In this document: positions 1-5,004 of the stretch, one piece after another
Numbering within the stretch: the stretch's first letter is position 1
Layout: the number at the start of each line of letters is the position of its first letter
Assembly: GCA_046050105.1 (NCBI GenBank)
Contig: JBJOQE010000075.1
Coordinates: 1 to 6,253 of the forward strand
Length of the DNA: 6,253 nt
Source: JAYQPD01 sp046050105
GTDB lineage: Bacteria > Patescibacteriota > Minisyncoccia > Phycocordibacterales > UBA918
Direction: 5' to 3'
The notes under the pieces: generated by a model
What the model saw: the letters and a program-made list of their open reading frames with translations, nothing else
Database searches by the model: none
Told to the model about the DNA's origin: nothing
Translations under genes and position numbers: made by a program

Positions 1-6
1 CCTAGG

Positions 7-12
7 TAGAAT
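7..12 (+). promoter_or_regulatory. Putative -10 box for the first gene, leaderless arrangement
   Basis: TAGAAT matches the TATAAT consensus at 5 of 6 positions and ends 7 bases before the ATG at 20, so transcription would start at or next to the start codon. The window begins too close to show a -35 element. The only Shine-Dalgarno-like bases, AAGG at 15-18, lie one base from the ATG, which is too near to work normally. The same TAGAAT is found 6 bases before the prsW-like start. Confidence 0.45.
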
Positions 13-19
13 ACAAGGT

Positions 20-691
20 ATGAGATTCGAACAAGCTGGAAATCAACATGTAAAACCCCTCGATCAGCCTGCAGTGGCGCCGGGGCTCACCAACATCGAA
101 AAAGAACGTACTGTTGCCACAGTTGAGTCTTTCTACCGCACCTTTAAGAACGCGCACTTGGTAGAGTTCGACCACATTTCAGACATGTATAAAAAAATAC
201 CGCACGAAGAACTGATTGTGCGCCGTGAAGACCCTAAGCGAGTACGTGCATTATTTGATGAAGATGCGTCCTACACAATAAACTTTGAAGATACTCGTTA
301 TGCAAATTGTGTCGTATGGACGCCTGAAACTGATGTTGCGCGAAATATCTCGAACGCATACCTGGAGGGATACGGCAATGAAAATGCTGTTGTGACCGTT
401 GTTGGCATTCGAAAGACAGAAGGAATGGATATACAAAAATTGGCAGAATCTATCCCCAACTTTTATGGACTCAATAGAAGTGGCGTACGTTCTCTTAAGG
501 GAACTGTTAATCCTGGCGATGTAGCATTTATCTCACTCCGTATTCCTGCACATCTTTTTCCAGAGACACGAATGACTGAAGAAGAAAAAGACTCATTGTT
601 TGATTGGCATGAACGCAAGAAGAGTGGCGAACGCACCGAGCCTGTAATGATTCATCGTGGTTTCTTAAACCCCCGTGTAATCACTCACTAA
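20..691 (+). CDS. Hypothetical soluble protein, 223 aa, family not recognised
   Basis: I do not recognise this protein. It is an intact reading frame with ATG at 20 and TAA at 689-691. It has no signal peptide, no membrane segment, only one cysteine (Cys97) and no zinc motif. The first 25 residues are polar and proline-containing, probably disordered. Residues about 28-80 look helical and charged. Residues about 83-180 alternate hydrophobic strands (CVVW at 97-100, AVVTVVGI at 123-130, VAFISLRIP at 168-176) with polar loops, suggesting a compact alpha/beta domain. Residues 185-205 are a charged helix rich in Glu and Lys. The start is supported by a TAGAAT box just upstream and by the absence of any other good start nearby. 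It is followed by a hairpin shared with the convergent gene. Clean, uninterrupted coding suggests a real protein conserved in its lineage, but no function can be assigned. Confidence 0.8.
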   Translation: MRFEQAGNQHVKPLDQPAVAPGLTNIEKERTVATVESFYRTFKNAHLVEFDHISDMYKKIPHEELIVRREDPKRVRALFDEDASYTINFEDTRYANCVVWTPETDVARNISNAYLEGYGNENAVVTVVGIRKTEGMDIQKLAESIPNFYGLNRSGVRSLKGTVNPGDVAFISLRIPAHLFPETRMTEEEKDSLFDWHERKKSGERTEPVMIHRGFLNPRVITH

Positions 692-703
692 AAAAGGTAT
701 AAA

Positions 704-737
704 AGTAGGCGATGCACTCAATGGAGCATCGCCTACT
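704..737. terminator. Shared bidirectional terminator between convergent genes
   Basis: Bases 704-715 pair perfectly with 726-737 in a 12-bp GC-rich stem with a 10-base loop. Read on the minus strand, the stem is followed by TTTTATACC and then a run of T, a good intrinsic terminator for the DksA-like gene. On the plus strand the following bases (ATTGTTCG) make only a weak T tract. The stop codon of the minus-strand gene (738-736) lies partly inside the stem. Confidence 0.8.
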
Positions 738-993
738 ATTGTTCGTGTTGGATTTGACACACTACGCAACGCACTGCGCCCGGCACAGCTTCTAGTCGAG
801 CCTCTGGAATGGGCGCGCCGCAACCAGAACATACAGAGCCTAGGCCTTGTTGATGGCGACGTAAGGCCTGAAGCAGATTTGGTATAACATACCGCTCTTT
901 ATGTTGATGGTATTCCGGCGATCGCCATCCTTTCTTTTTTTCTTTTGCGTAATAGGCAAATCGTTTGAGTAAACGTTTGCTTATTAGATTCAT
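736..993 (-). CDS. Small DksA/TraR-family zinc-finger protein, 85 aa
   Basis: The C-terminal third carries the DksA/TraR zinc finger: C55-x2-C58-x17-C76-x2-C79, with the family signature CGAPIPEARLEAVPGAVRC between and around the cysteines. In DksA and TraR this finger packs near the RNA polymerase secondary channel, and these proteins modulate promoters of stable RNAs and stress genes. The first 50 residues differ from E. coli DksA (151 aa). They are short, strongly basic (KRLLKRF, KEKKKGWR) and lack the acidic DxxDxA coiled-coil tip. The length is closer to TraR (73 aa). I chose ATG at 993 rather than GTG at 1005: the GTG overlaps the AGGAGG ribosome site, whereas the ATG is 11 bases from it. 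The gene has its own consensus promoter and is divergent from tRNA-Val. The fold assignment is firm. Action on RNA polymerase is inferred, and a nucleic-acid-binding role of the basic N-terminus is possible. Confidence 0.85.
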   Translation of the reverse strand: MNLISKRLLKRFAYYAKEKKKGWRSPEYHQHKERYVIPNLLQALRRHQQGLGSVCSGCGAPIPEARLEAVPGAVRCVVCQIQHEQ

Positions 994-1000
994 TTTACGA

Positions 1001-1010
1001 CTCACCTCCT
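1001..1010 (-). promoter_or_regulatory. Strong Shine-Dalgarno of the DksA-like gene
   Basis: On the minus strand this reads AGGAGGTGAG, complementary to the 16S 3' end over at least nine bases. The distance from AGGAGG to ATG at 993 is 11 bases, slightly long but workable. The in-frame GTG at 1005-1003 overlaps the site and cannot use it, which decides the start. Confidence 0.75.
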
Positions 1011-1017
1011 GTATTTT

Positions 1018-1045
1018 ATTATATACTTAAATAATAATAAGTCAA
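1018..1045 (-). promoter_or_regulatory. Sigma-70-type promoter for the DksA-like gene
   Basis: On the minus strand, TTGACT (1045-1040) and TATAAT (1023-1018) are separated by 16 bases. The -35 matches at 5 of 6 and the -10 at 6 of 6. Transcription should begin near 1010-1012, giving a leader of about 18 bases with the ribosome site at its very 5' end. The surrounding bases are very AT-rich. Confidence 0.75.
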
Positions 1046-1064
1046 GTTTAGCAACCAAAAAACG

Positions 1065-1093
1065 TTGCTGTGGAATGCTTTATTGTATATAGT
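1065..1093 (+). promoter_or_regulatory. Promoter for tRNA-Val
   Basis: TTGCTG (1065-1070) and TATAGT (1088-1093) are 17 bases apart. The -10 matches 5 of 6 and the -35 only 3 of 6. Expected initiation is about 1100, just before the mature 5' end at 1102, so RNase P would have little or no leader to remove. It is back-to-back with the promoter of the DksA-like gene. Confidence 0.55.
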
Positions 1094-1101
1094 GTTCTTG
1101 C

Positions 1102-1177
1102 GCGCGGTTAGCTCAGCTGGTAGAGCATTTGCATGACATGCAAAGGGTCGCAGGTTCGAGCCCTGCACCGCGCACCA
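1102..1177 (+). tRNA. tRNA-Val, anticodon GAC, CCA encoded
   Basis: A complete 76-base cloverleaf. The acceptor stem 1102-1108 pairs with 1167-1173 (7 of 7). The D stem 1111-1114 pairs with 1123-1126 and the D loop contains GG. The anticodon stem 1128-1132 pairs with 1140-1144. The seven-base loop ATGACAT has U33 followed by anticodon GAC (1135-1137), which reads GUC and GUU valine codons. The variable loop is 1145-1149, allowing a G15-C48 pair. The T stem 1150-1154 pairs with 1162-1166 around TTCGAGC. The discriminator is A1174, as usual for tRNA-Val, and CCA is encoded at 1175-1177. Position 36 is C, so this tRNA is not a substrate of the neighbouring TsaD pathway, which acts on tRNAs with U36. 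The cognate synthetase gene valS lies about 1.3 kb downstream on the same strand. Confidence 0.95.
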
Positions 1178-1217
1178 AAGCAAAAACCTGCCGTAAGGCA
1201 GGTTTTTGCTTTGGTGC
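1172..1217 (+). terminator. Intrinsic terminator fused to the tRNA 3' end (21-bp inverted repeat)
   Basis: The core stem CCTGCC / GGCAGG has a GTAA (GNRA-type) loop at 1193-1196 and is followed by TTTTTGCTTT, a standard intrinsic terminator. The perfect inverted repeat is longer than needed: 1172-1192 pairs with 1197-1217 over 21 bp and includes the last two acceptor bases, the discriminator and the encoded CCA of the tRNA. The A and T tracts inside the repeat make it work in both directions. Confidence 0.85.
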
Positions 1218-1258
1218 AAAATTACCTCATCCACCACCTCGCTTTCGCACCACATTTT

Positions 1259-1267
1259 TGTCATACT
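1259..1267 (+). promoter_or_regulatory. Putative extended -10 promoter of tsaD, leaderless
   Basis: TG-T-CATACT is an extended -10 element (the hexamer matches 4 of 6). It ends 6 bases before the tsaD ATG at 1274, so the transcript would start at or next to the start codon. No Shine-Dalgarno sequence lies upstream (CTACCC precedes the ATG). A terminator just upstream separates tsaD from the tRNA, so a promoter is needed here. No clear -35 element is visible. Confidence 0.45.
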
Positions 1268-1273
1268 CTACCC

Positions 1274-2443
1274 ATGCGCATCCTCGCCATCGAAACGTCG
1301 TGCGACGAAACTGCGGTTTCCATCATTGAAACATCGGGAGATTTTCCGAACGCCACCTACCGCGTACTTGGGAACGCCCTTTTTTCACAAATCGACATTC
1401 ACCGTGAGTATGGTGGTGTATTCCCCATGGTGGCAAAACGAGAACATGCAAAGGCATTGGTGCCGATGCTGAAGAAAGCACTCGATGCCGCAAATATTGA
1501 AATCCATAACTCGGACCCCCTTATAGAAGGTGAGCGGAAAGATATAGAAGTACTCCTCATGCGAGAAGACACACTCGCAAGCGACCTCATCATGTTTGCA
1601 GAAATTATCGGCATTCCTGAAATCGACCTTATCGCCGTTACCGAAGGCCCTGGCCTTGAACCTGCGCTCTGGGTAGGCGTGAACTTTTCGAAAGCTCTTG
1701 CCATGTTATGGAAGAAGCCACTTATGGGTATCAACCACATGGAAGGCCATGTCATTTCTTCCGTGTTCGAAGACGATGCACTCCGACCCGTCACATTCCC
1801 TCTCCTTTCACTCCTTATTTCAGGTGGGCATACTGAACTCGTCCTTTCAAAAGGATGGGGGGCCTTTGAACTTGTGGGTCAAACACGCGACGATGCTGTC
1901 GGTGAAGCATTCGACAAGGTAGCACGACTCCTCGGGCTCCCGTACCCTGGTGGCCCAGAAATTTCCCGCCTTGCAAAGCAAGCGCGTGAAGAAGCTATTG
2001 TGTCTGATGTCTCTCTTCCCCGCCCCATGATGAACACTGCCGACTGTGACTTTTCTTTTTCTGGTCTAAAAACAGCCGTCATGTATGCGGTCAAAGCAAA
2101 AGGGGCTTTAACCGAAACCGACAAGCTTGGCCTTGCGCGCGAGTTTGAAGACGCGGCAACAGAAGTGCTCGTCGCAAAGACTTTGCGTGCACTACAATTA
2201 ACTGGGGCACAGTCGCTTGCCGTGGGAGGTGGTGTGTCTGCCAATATGTATATTCGTGAACAGTTTGAGAAAATGGCAAAAGAAAATGGAATCACTCTCT
2301 ACTTCCCCGAGCGCTCACTTGCAACCGACAATGCCATCATGATCGCACTCGCTGCACACGCGAAATACACTCGTACACCTGAAGCTGCGACACTGCCACA
2401 TGAAGAACTAGTAGCGCGCGGAAACCTAGCGCTCCATGCGTAG
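1274..2443 (+). CDS. tsaD: tRNA N6-adenosine threonylcarbamoyltransferase TsaD, 389 aa
   Basis: TsaD transfers the threonylcarbamoyl group from TC-AMP to A37 of tRNAs that read ANN codons, working in the cytoplasm with TsaB and TsaE, which are not in this window. Visible signatures: N-terminal MRILAIETSCDETAV; metal-binding HMEGH (His155, His159); SGGHT (183-187); DDAVGEAFDK (206-215); FSFSGLKTAV; the GGGVSAN nucleotide loop; and ATDNA with the metal ligand Asp352. E. coli TsaD is 337 aa. The extra length here is mainly an insertion at about residues 74-114, before the IDLIAV strand, with a smaller one near residues 20-30. The catalytic core looks intact. I chose ATG at 1274 because it begins the canonical MRILAIETSCDET; the frame stays open upstream to 1133 but there runs through the tRNA and terminator. 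valS follows 70 bases downstream. Confidence 0.96.
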   Translation: MRILAIETSCDETAVSIIETSGDFPNATYRVLGNALFSQIDIHREYGGVFPMVAKREHAKALVPMLKKALDAANIEIHNSDPLIEGERKDIEVLLMREDTLASDLIMFAEIIGIPEIDLIAVTEGPGLEPALWVGVNFSKALAMLWKKPLMGINHMEGHVISSVFEDDALRPVTFPLLSLLISGGHTELVLSKGWGAFELVGQTRDDAVGEAFDKVARLLGLPYPGGPEISRLAKQAREEAIVSDVSLPRPMMNTADCDFSFSGLKTAVMYAVKAKGALTETDKLGLAREFEDAATEVLVAKTLRALQLTGAQSLAVGGGVSANMYIREQFEKMAKENGITLYFPERSLATDNAIMIALAAHAKYTRTPEAATLPHEELVARGNLALHA

Positions 2444-2451
2444 AAACGACT

Positions 2452-2470
2452 CGTAGTGGATACGTTTTTT
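2452..2470 (+). terminator. Weak hairpin plus T tract after tsaD, doubtful terminator
   Basis: CGTA (2452-2455) can pair with TACG (2461-2464) around a five-base loop, directly followed by six T residues (2465-2470). An alternative pairing is AAACG (2444-2448) with CGTTT (2463-2467). Both stems are short, so termination is probably partial at best and valS may receive read-through from tsaD. Confidence 0.25.
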
Positions 2471-2484
2471 AGCTCGTAAAACTG

Positions 2485-2493
2485 TGCTAGGAT
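2485..2493 (+). promoter_or_regulatory. Putative extended -10 element upstream of valS
   Basis: TGC-TAGGAT resembles an extended -10 (TGnTATAAT, hexamer 4 of 6). The 17-base-distant position holds only TTTTTT, not a recognisable -35. Expected start is near 2500, giving a leader of about 14 bases with no Shine-Dalgarno sequence. The octamer CTGTGCTA (2482-2489) recurs at 4709-4716 in the promoter of the 63-residue gene. Confidence 0.4.
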
Positions 2494-2513
2494 GGCTCGT
2501 ATCAGCCATTTTT

Positions 2514-4706
2514 ATGAAGGATATCTTTAATAAACCGTACGACTCGAAGGCGTCAGAAGACGGCATCTACCAAGCATGGGAACAAGCGGGGTATTTTAAC
2601 CCTGAAACCTGTATTGAAAAGGGCGTAACAAAGCCAGACGCCGAGCCGTACACTATCGTCCTTCCTCCTCCAAACGTCACTGGCACCCTCCACATGGGCC
2701 ATGCAGCCATGCTGGCGGTTGAAGATATTATGGTGCGCCACGCTCGTATGAACGGTAAGCGTACCCTTTGGGTGCCAGGTACCGACTCTGCAGCAATTGC
2801 GACACAGTCAAAGGTGGAAACTGAACTCTATAAAAAAGAAGAAAAAACCCGCTACGACCTTGGCCGCGATGAATTTTTAAAACGCGTGAATGCCTTCGCG
2901 CTTGAAAGCCAAGATACGATTGTGAACCAGCTCCGCAAAATGGGGTCGAGTTTAGACTGGTCGCGTCTTGCATACACACTCGATGACCAAAGATACAACG
3001 CTGTAATGACTGCCTTTGTACGCATGTACGAAGCAGGTCTCATTTACCGCGGCATGCGCATCGTGAACTGGGACCCAAAAATGCAGACCACTGTTTCAGA
3101 CGACGAGCTTGAGCACAAGGAAGTGAAGGAGCCGCTCTACTACCTGAAGTACGGCCCCTTCACCATCGCAACTGCACGTCCTGAAACAAAGTTTGGCGAC
3201 AAGTACGTGGTGATGCATCCTGCCGATGAGCGTTTTAAGGAATACACTCACGGCCAAGAGATCTCTGATATTCCCTGGATAAACGGCACCATTACTGCAA
3301 CCGTCATCAAGGACGAATCCATAGACATGGAGTTTGGTACCGGTGTAATGACCATCACCCCATGGCACGATGCAGCCGACTTCGATATTGCTGAGCGTCA
3401 CAACCTCCCCAAGGAACAAGTAATCGACTGGAATGGAAAGCTTCTCCCGATTGCAGGAGAGCTTGCAGGGCAACATATTAAGAAAGCACGCCCTCTCGTT
3501 ATTGAACTTCTCACCAATAAAGGCCTTGTTGAAAAAGTTGACGACACCTACGTACACAACGTTGCGGTAAATAGCCGCGGCGGGGGTACGATTGAGCCAC
3601 AGATAAAAATGCAGTGGTTTATTGGCGTCGACCGTGAGTTCACCCTTCCCCACTCGAACATCAACGGCATTCAAAGCGGTGAAACTACAACGCTCAAAAA
3701 AATCATGAGCGCTGCGGTTTCGGGGGGCCAAATCGACATCATCCCAGATAATTTTGCAAAAATTTATCATCACTGGATTAACAACCTCCGCGATTGGTGT
3801 ATTAGCCGCCAGATTTGGTTTGGGCATCGTGTCCCTGTGTGGTACAAAGGCACCGAAATCTACTGCGGTGTGGCGGCTACAGAAGGTGAAGGATGGGAGC
3901 AAGACCCAGACACTCTCGACACCTGGTTCTCATCAGGACTCTGGACCTTCTCTACTCTTGGCTGGCCAAACATGGAAGGCGATATGAAGGTCTATCATCC
4001 AACCTCTGTACTTGAAACAGGCTACGACATCCTCTTCTTCTGGATTGCGCGCATGGTGCTCATGAGCGGCTTCCACTTAGGTGAAGTGCCATTTAAAACG
4101 GTGTACCTCCACGGCCTTGTGCGCGATGGCAAAGGGCAAAAGATGTCGAAGTCGCTCGGCAACATCATCAACCCGCTCGATATGATTCTGAAATATGGTG
4201 CCGATGCCACTCGTCTTTCCCTTATTGTAGGTGCAACACCAGGAACTGACATTAAGCTCTCAGAAGACAAAATCAAAGGGTACAAGCATTTTGCAAACAA
4301 AATCTGGAACATTTCTCGCTTTGTCCTGATGAATGTTGAAGGTGCATCCCTTGAACGCCCTGCAACGCTCTCTTCCCGTGACGAGGAAATCCTCACTGGT
4401 CTCCATACTGTGGTGGGAGAAGTGTCGAAAGACATCGACGAATATCGTCTCTACATGGCGGCAGAAAAAGCGTACCACTACGTGTGGAGCGAACTTGCTG
4501 ACAAGATTCTCGAAGAATCAAAGCCGATTCTCATGGGGGCTGACGAAGTGGCAAAAGCAGCGCGCCAGTATGTATTGTACGAATGCCTCACCACCTCACT
4601 CAAGCTGCTTCACCCATTCATGCCCTACGTAACCGAAACCATTTGGCAAAACTTGCCGAGGAAAGACGCTGACATGCTCATTGTCGCAAAGTGGCCCGCA
4701 CACTAG
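2514..4706 (+). CDS. valS: Valyl-tRNA synthetase, C-terminally short, 730 aa
   Basis: A class Ia synthetase that activates valine and charges tRNA-Val, clearing misactivated threonine through its CP1 editing domain. Motifs in order: PPPNVTGTLHMGH with the HIGH element at 60-63; PGTDSAAIATQ (88-98), where ValRS usually has GTDHAGIATQ; editing-domain ATARPET (219-225), EFGTG (273-277) and HDAAD (285-289); NLRDWCISRQIWFGHRVPVWY (424-444); DPDTLDTWFSSGLW (464-477); KMSKS (543-547); and the anticodon-binding domain from about residue 590 (FANKIWNISRFVLMN) to the end. The protein stops at VAKWPAH, where E. coli ValRS (951 aa) and Thermus ValRS (862 aa) continue with a further subdomain and a coiled-coil tRNA-binding arm. 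Only 43 bases separate the stop from the next gene, so the missing part is not simply out of frame. ATG at 2514 is preferred over GTG at 2484, which lies in the putative promoter and adds an unrelated hydrophobic stretch. No Shine-Dalgarno sequence is seen. Confidence 0.96.
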   Translation: MKDIFNKPYDSKASEDGIYQAWEQAGYFNPETCIEKGVTKPDAEPYTIVLPPPNVTGTLHMGHAAMLAVEDIMVRHARMNGKRTLWVPGTDSAAIATQSKVETELYKKEEKTRYDLGRDEFLKRVNAFALESQDTIVNQLRKMGSSLDWSRLAYTLDDQRYNAVMTAFVRMYEAGLIYRGMRIVNWDPKMQTTVSDDELEHKEVKEPLYYLKYGPFTIATARPETKFGDKYVVMHPADERFKEYTHGQEISDIPWINGTITATVIKDESIDMEFGTGVMTITPWHDAADFDIAERHNLPKEQVIDWNGKLLPIAGELAGQHIKKARPLVIELLTNKGLVEKVDDTYVHNVAVNSRGGGTIEPQIKMQWFIGVDREFTLPHSNINGIQSGETTTLKKIMSAAVSGGQIDIIPDNFAKIYHHWINNLRDWCISRQIWFGHRVPVWYKGTEIYCGVAATEGEGWEQDPDTLDTWFSSGLWTFSTLGWPNMEGDMKVYHPTSVLETGYDILFFWIARMVLMSGFHLGEVPFKTVYLHGLVRDGKGQKMSKSLGNIINPLDMILKYGADATRLSLIVGATPGTDIKLSEDKIKGYKHFANKIWNISRFVLMNVEGASLERPATLSSRDEEILTGLHTVVGEVSKDIDEYRLYMAAEKAYHYVWSELADKILEESKPILMGADEVAKAARQYVLYECLTTSLKLLHPFMPYVTETIWQNLPRKDADMLIVAKWPAH

Positions 4707-4711
4707 ACCTG

Positions 4712-4720
4712 TGCTATAGT
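4712..4720 (+). promoter_or_regulatory. Extended -10 promoter of the 63-aa zinc-knuckle gene
   Basis: TGC-TATAGT is an extended -10 (hexamer 5 of 6) lying directly after the valS stop codon. Expected initiation is about 4727, leaving a leader of some 23 bases that contains the ribosome site. No terminator is visible after valS, so read-through from valS may also contribute. Confidence 0.55.
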
Positions 4721-4738
4721 CCGCGCAGATATTTTGAG

Positions 4739-4744
4739 AGGAGA
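4739..4744 (+). promoter_or_regulatory. Shine-Dalgarno site of the 63-aa gene
   Basis: AGGAGA ends five bases before the ATG at 4750, and the AGGAG core is six bases away. This is the best-placed ribosome site among the plus-strand genes and supports this short reading frame being translated. Confidence 0.75.
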
Positions 4745-4749
4745 GAGCA

Positions 4750-4941
4750 ATGAAGCTCTGTAAACGCTGTGGCGGAATGGGAAATCTCTTTCGTCCACGA
4801 AAAGGAGTACCTTTGAGGAAAAGCGTGGTGACCTGCAAGAACTGCAGCGGACACGGTGTAAAACCCCCACCTACTACGCCGGCACGTCTTGGCCCTGGCC
4901 CCTGGCACATCGATGATGTGCCTACAGAAAACACCCGATAA
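4750..4941 (+). CDS. Small DnaJ-type zinc-knuckle protein, 63 aa
   Basis: The protein has two CxxCxGxG-type knuckles: C4-x2-C7-G-G-M-G and C29-x2-C32-S-G-H-G, joined by a basic linker (residues 14-25). Two such motifs suffice to bind one zinc ion. In DnaJ four of them form the two-zinc cysteine-rich domain that contacts unfolded protein. Similar stand-alone knuckles occur in small accessory proteins of varied function. There is no J domain, signal peptide or membrane segment. The last 25 residues are rich in proline, threonine and glycine (KPPPTTPARLGPGP) and probably unstructured. The gene has its own extended -10 promoter, a good ribosome site and a terminator that includes its stop codon, so it looks like an independent unit between valS and the protease gene. 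That it is a real gene is well supported. Its role (chaperone accessory, RNA binding or zinc handling) is unknown. Confidence 0.8.
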   Translation: MKLCKRCGGMGNLFRPRKGVPLRKSVVTCKNCSGHGVKPPPTTPARLGPGPWHIDDVPTENTR

Positions 4942-4955
4942 CTATCGGGTGTTTT
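4928..4955 (+). terminator. Intrinsic terminator overlapping the stop of the 63-aa gene
   Basis: Bases 4928-4939 pair with 4944-4955 (core ACACCCGAT / ATCGGGTGT with three A-T pairs below), with a four-base loop AACT. The T run 4952-4955 continues as ATT. The TAA stop (4939-4941) begins at the top of the stem and ends in the loop, so the last codons of the gene form the 5' arm. Confidence 0.85.
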
Positions 4956-4982
4956 ATTCGACCTTACGGCGCACAAGAGAGC

Positions 4983-4998
4983 CTAGCACTGCTAGAAT
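4983..4998 (+). promoter_or_regulatory. Promoter of the prsW-hsp20 pair with an overlapping dyad
   Basis: TGC-TAGAAT (4990-4998) is an extended -10 with 5 of 6 hexamer matches, ending 6 bases before the ATG at 5005. That predicts a leaderless or near-leaderless mRNA. A perfect dyad CTAGC-ACT-GCTAG (4983-4995) overlaps the -10, a position where a bound repressor would block initiation. AGGAGG at 4999-5004 touches the ATG with no spacing, so it cannot act as a normal ribosome site for it. Confidence 0.5.
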
Positions 4999-5004
4999 AG
5001 GAGG

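Noticed and set aside
994..1005. GTG start for the DksA-like gene
   Set aside because: It overlaps the Shine-Dalgarno sequence, so a ribosome could not use both; ATG at 993 is properly placed.
1172..1217. Phage or integrative-element attachment site at the tRNA 3' end
   Set aside because: There is no direct repeat of the tRNA end, no integrase and no foreign genes; the complementarity is an inverted repeat of a terminator.
1133..1273. Upstream extension of the tsaD reading frame
   Set aside because: The frame is open but runs through the tRNA and its terminator; the conserved TsaD N-terminus starts exactly at ATG 1274.
2492..2509. ATGGCT / AGCCAT hairpin followed by T residues before valS
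   Set aside because: A 6-bp stem immediately before the start codon is short, and with the predicted start near 2500 it would not be in the RNA; likely chance.
2484..2513. GTG start giving a 10-residue longer ValRS
   Set aside because: The GTG lies inside the putative extended -10 element, has no ribosome site, and adds residues not expected before the family N-terminus.
2444..2513. T-box or other riboswitch controlling valS
   Set aside because: The gap is only 70 bases and has no specifier stem, no T-box motif and no convincing terminator/antiterminator pair.
3096..3902. Long open frame of 268 codons on the minus strand inside valS
   Set aside because: It lies wholly antisense to a strongly conserved enzyme, and its translation shows no family pattern; it is a codon-bias shadow.
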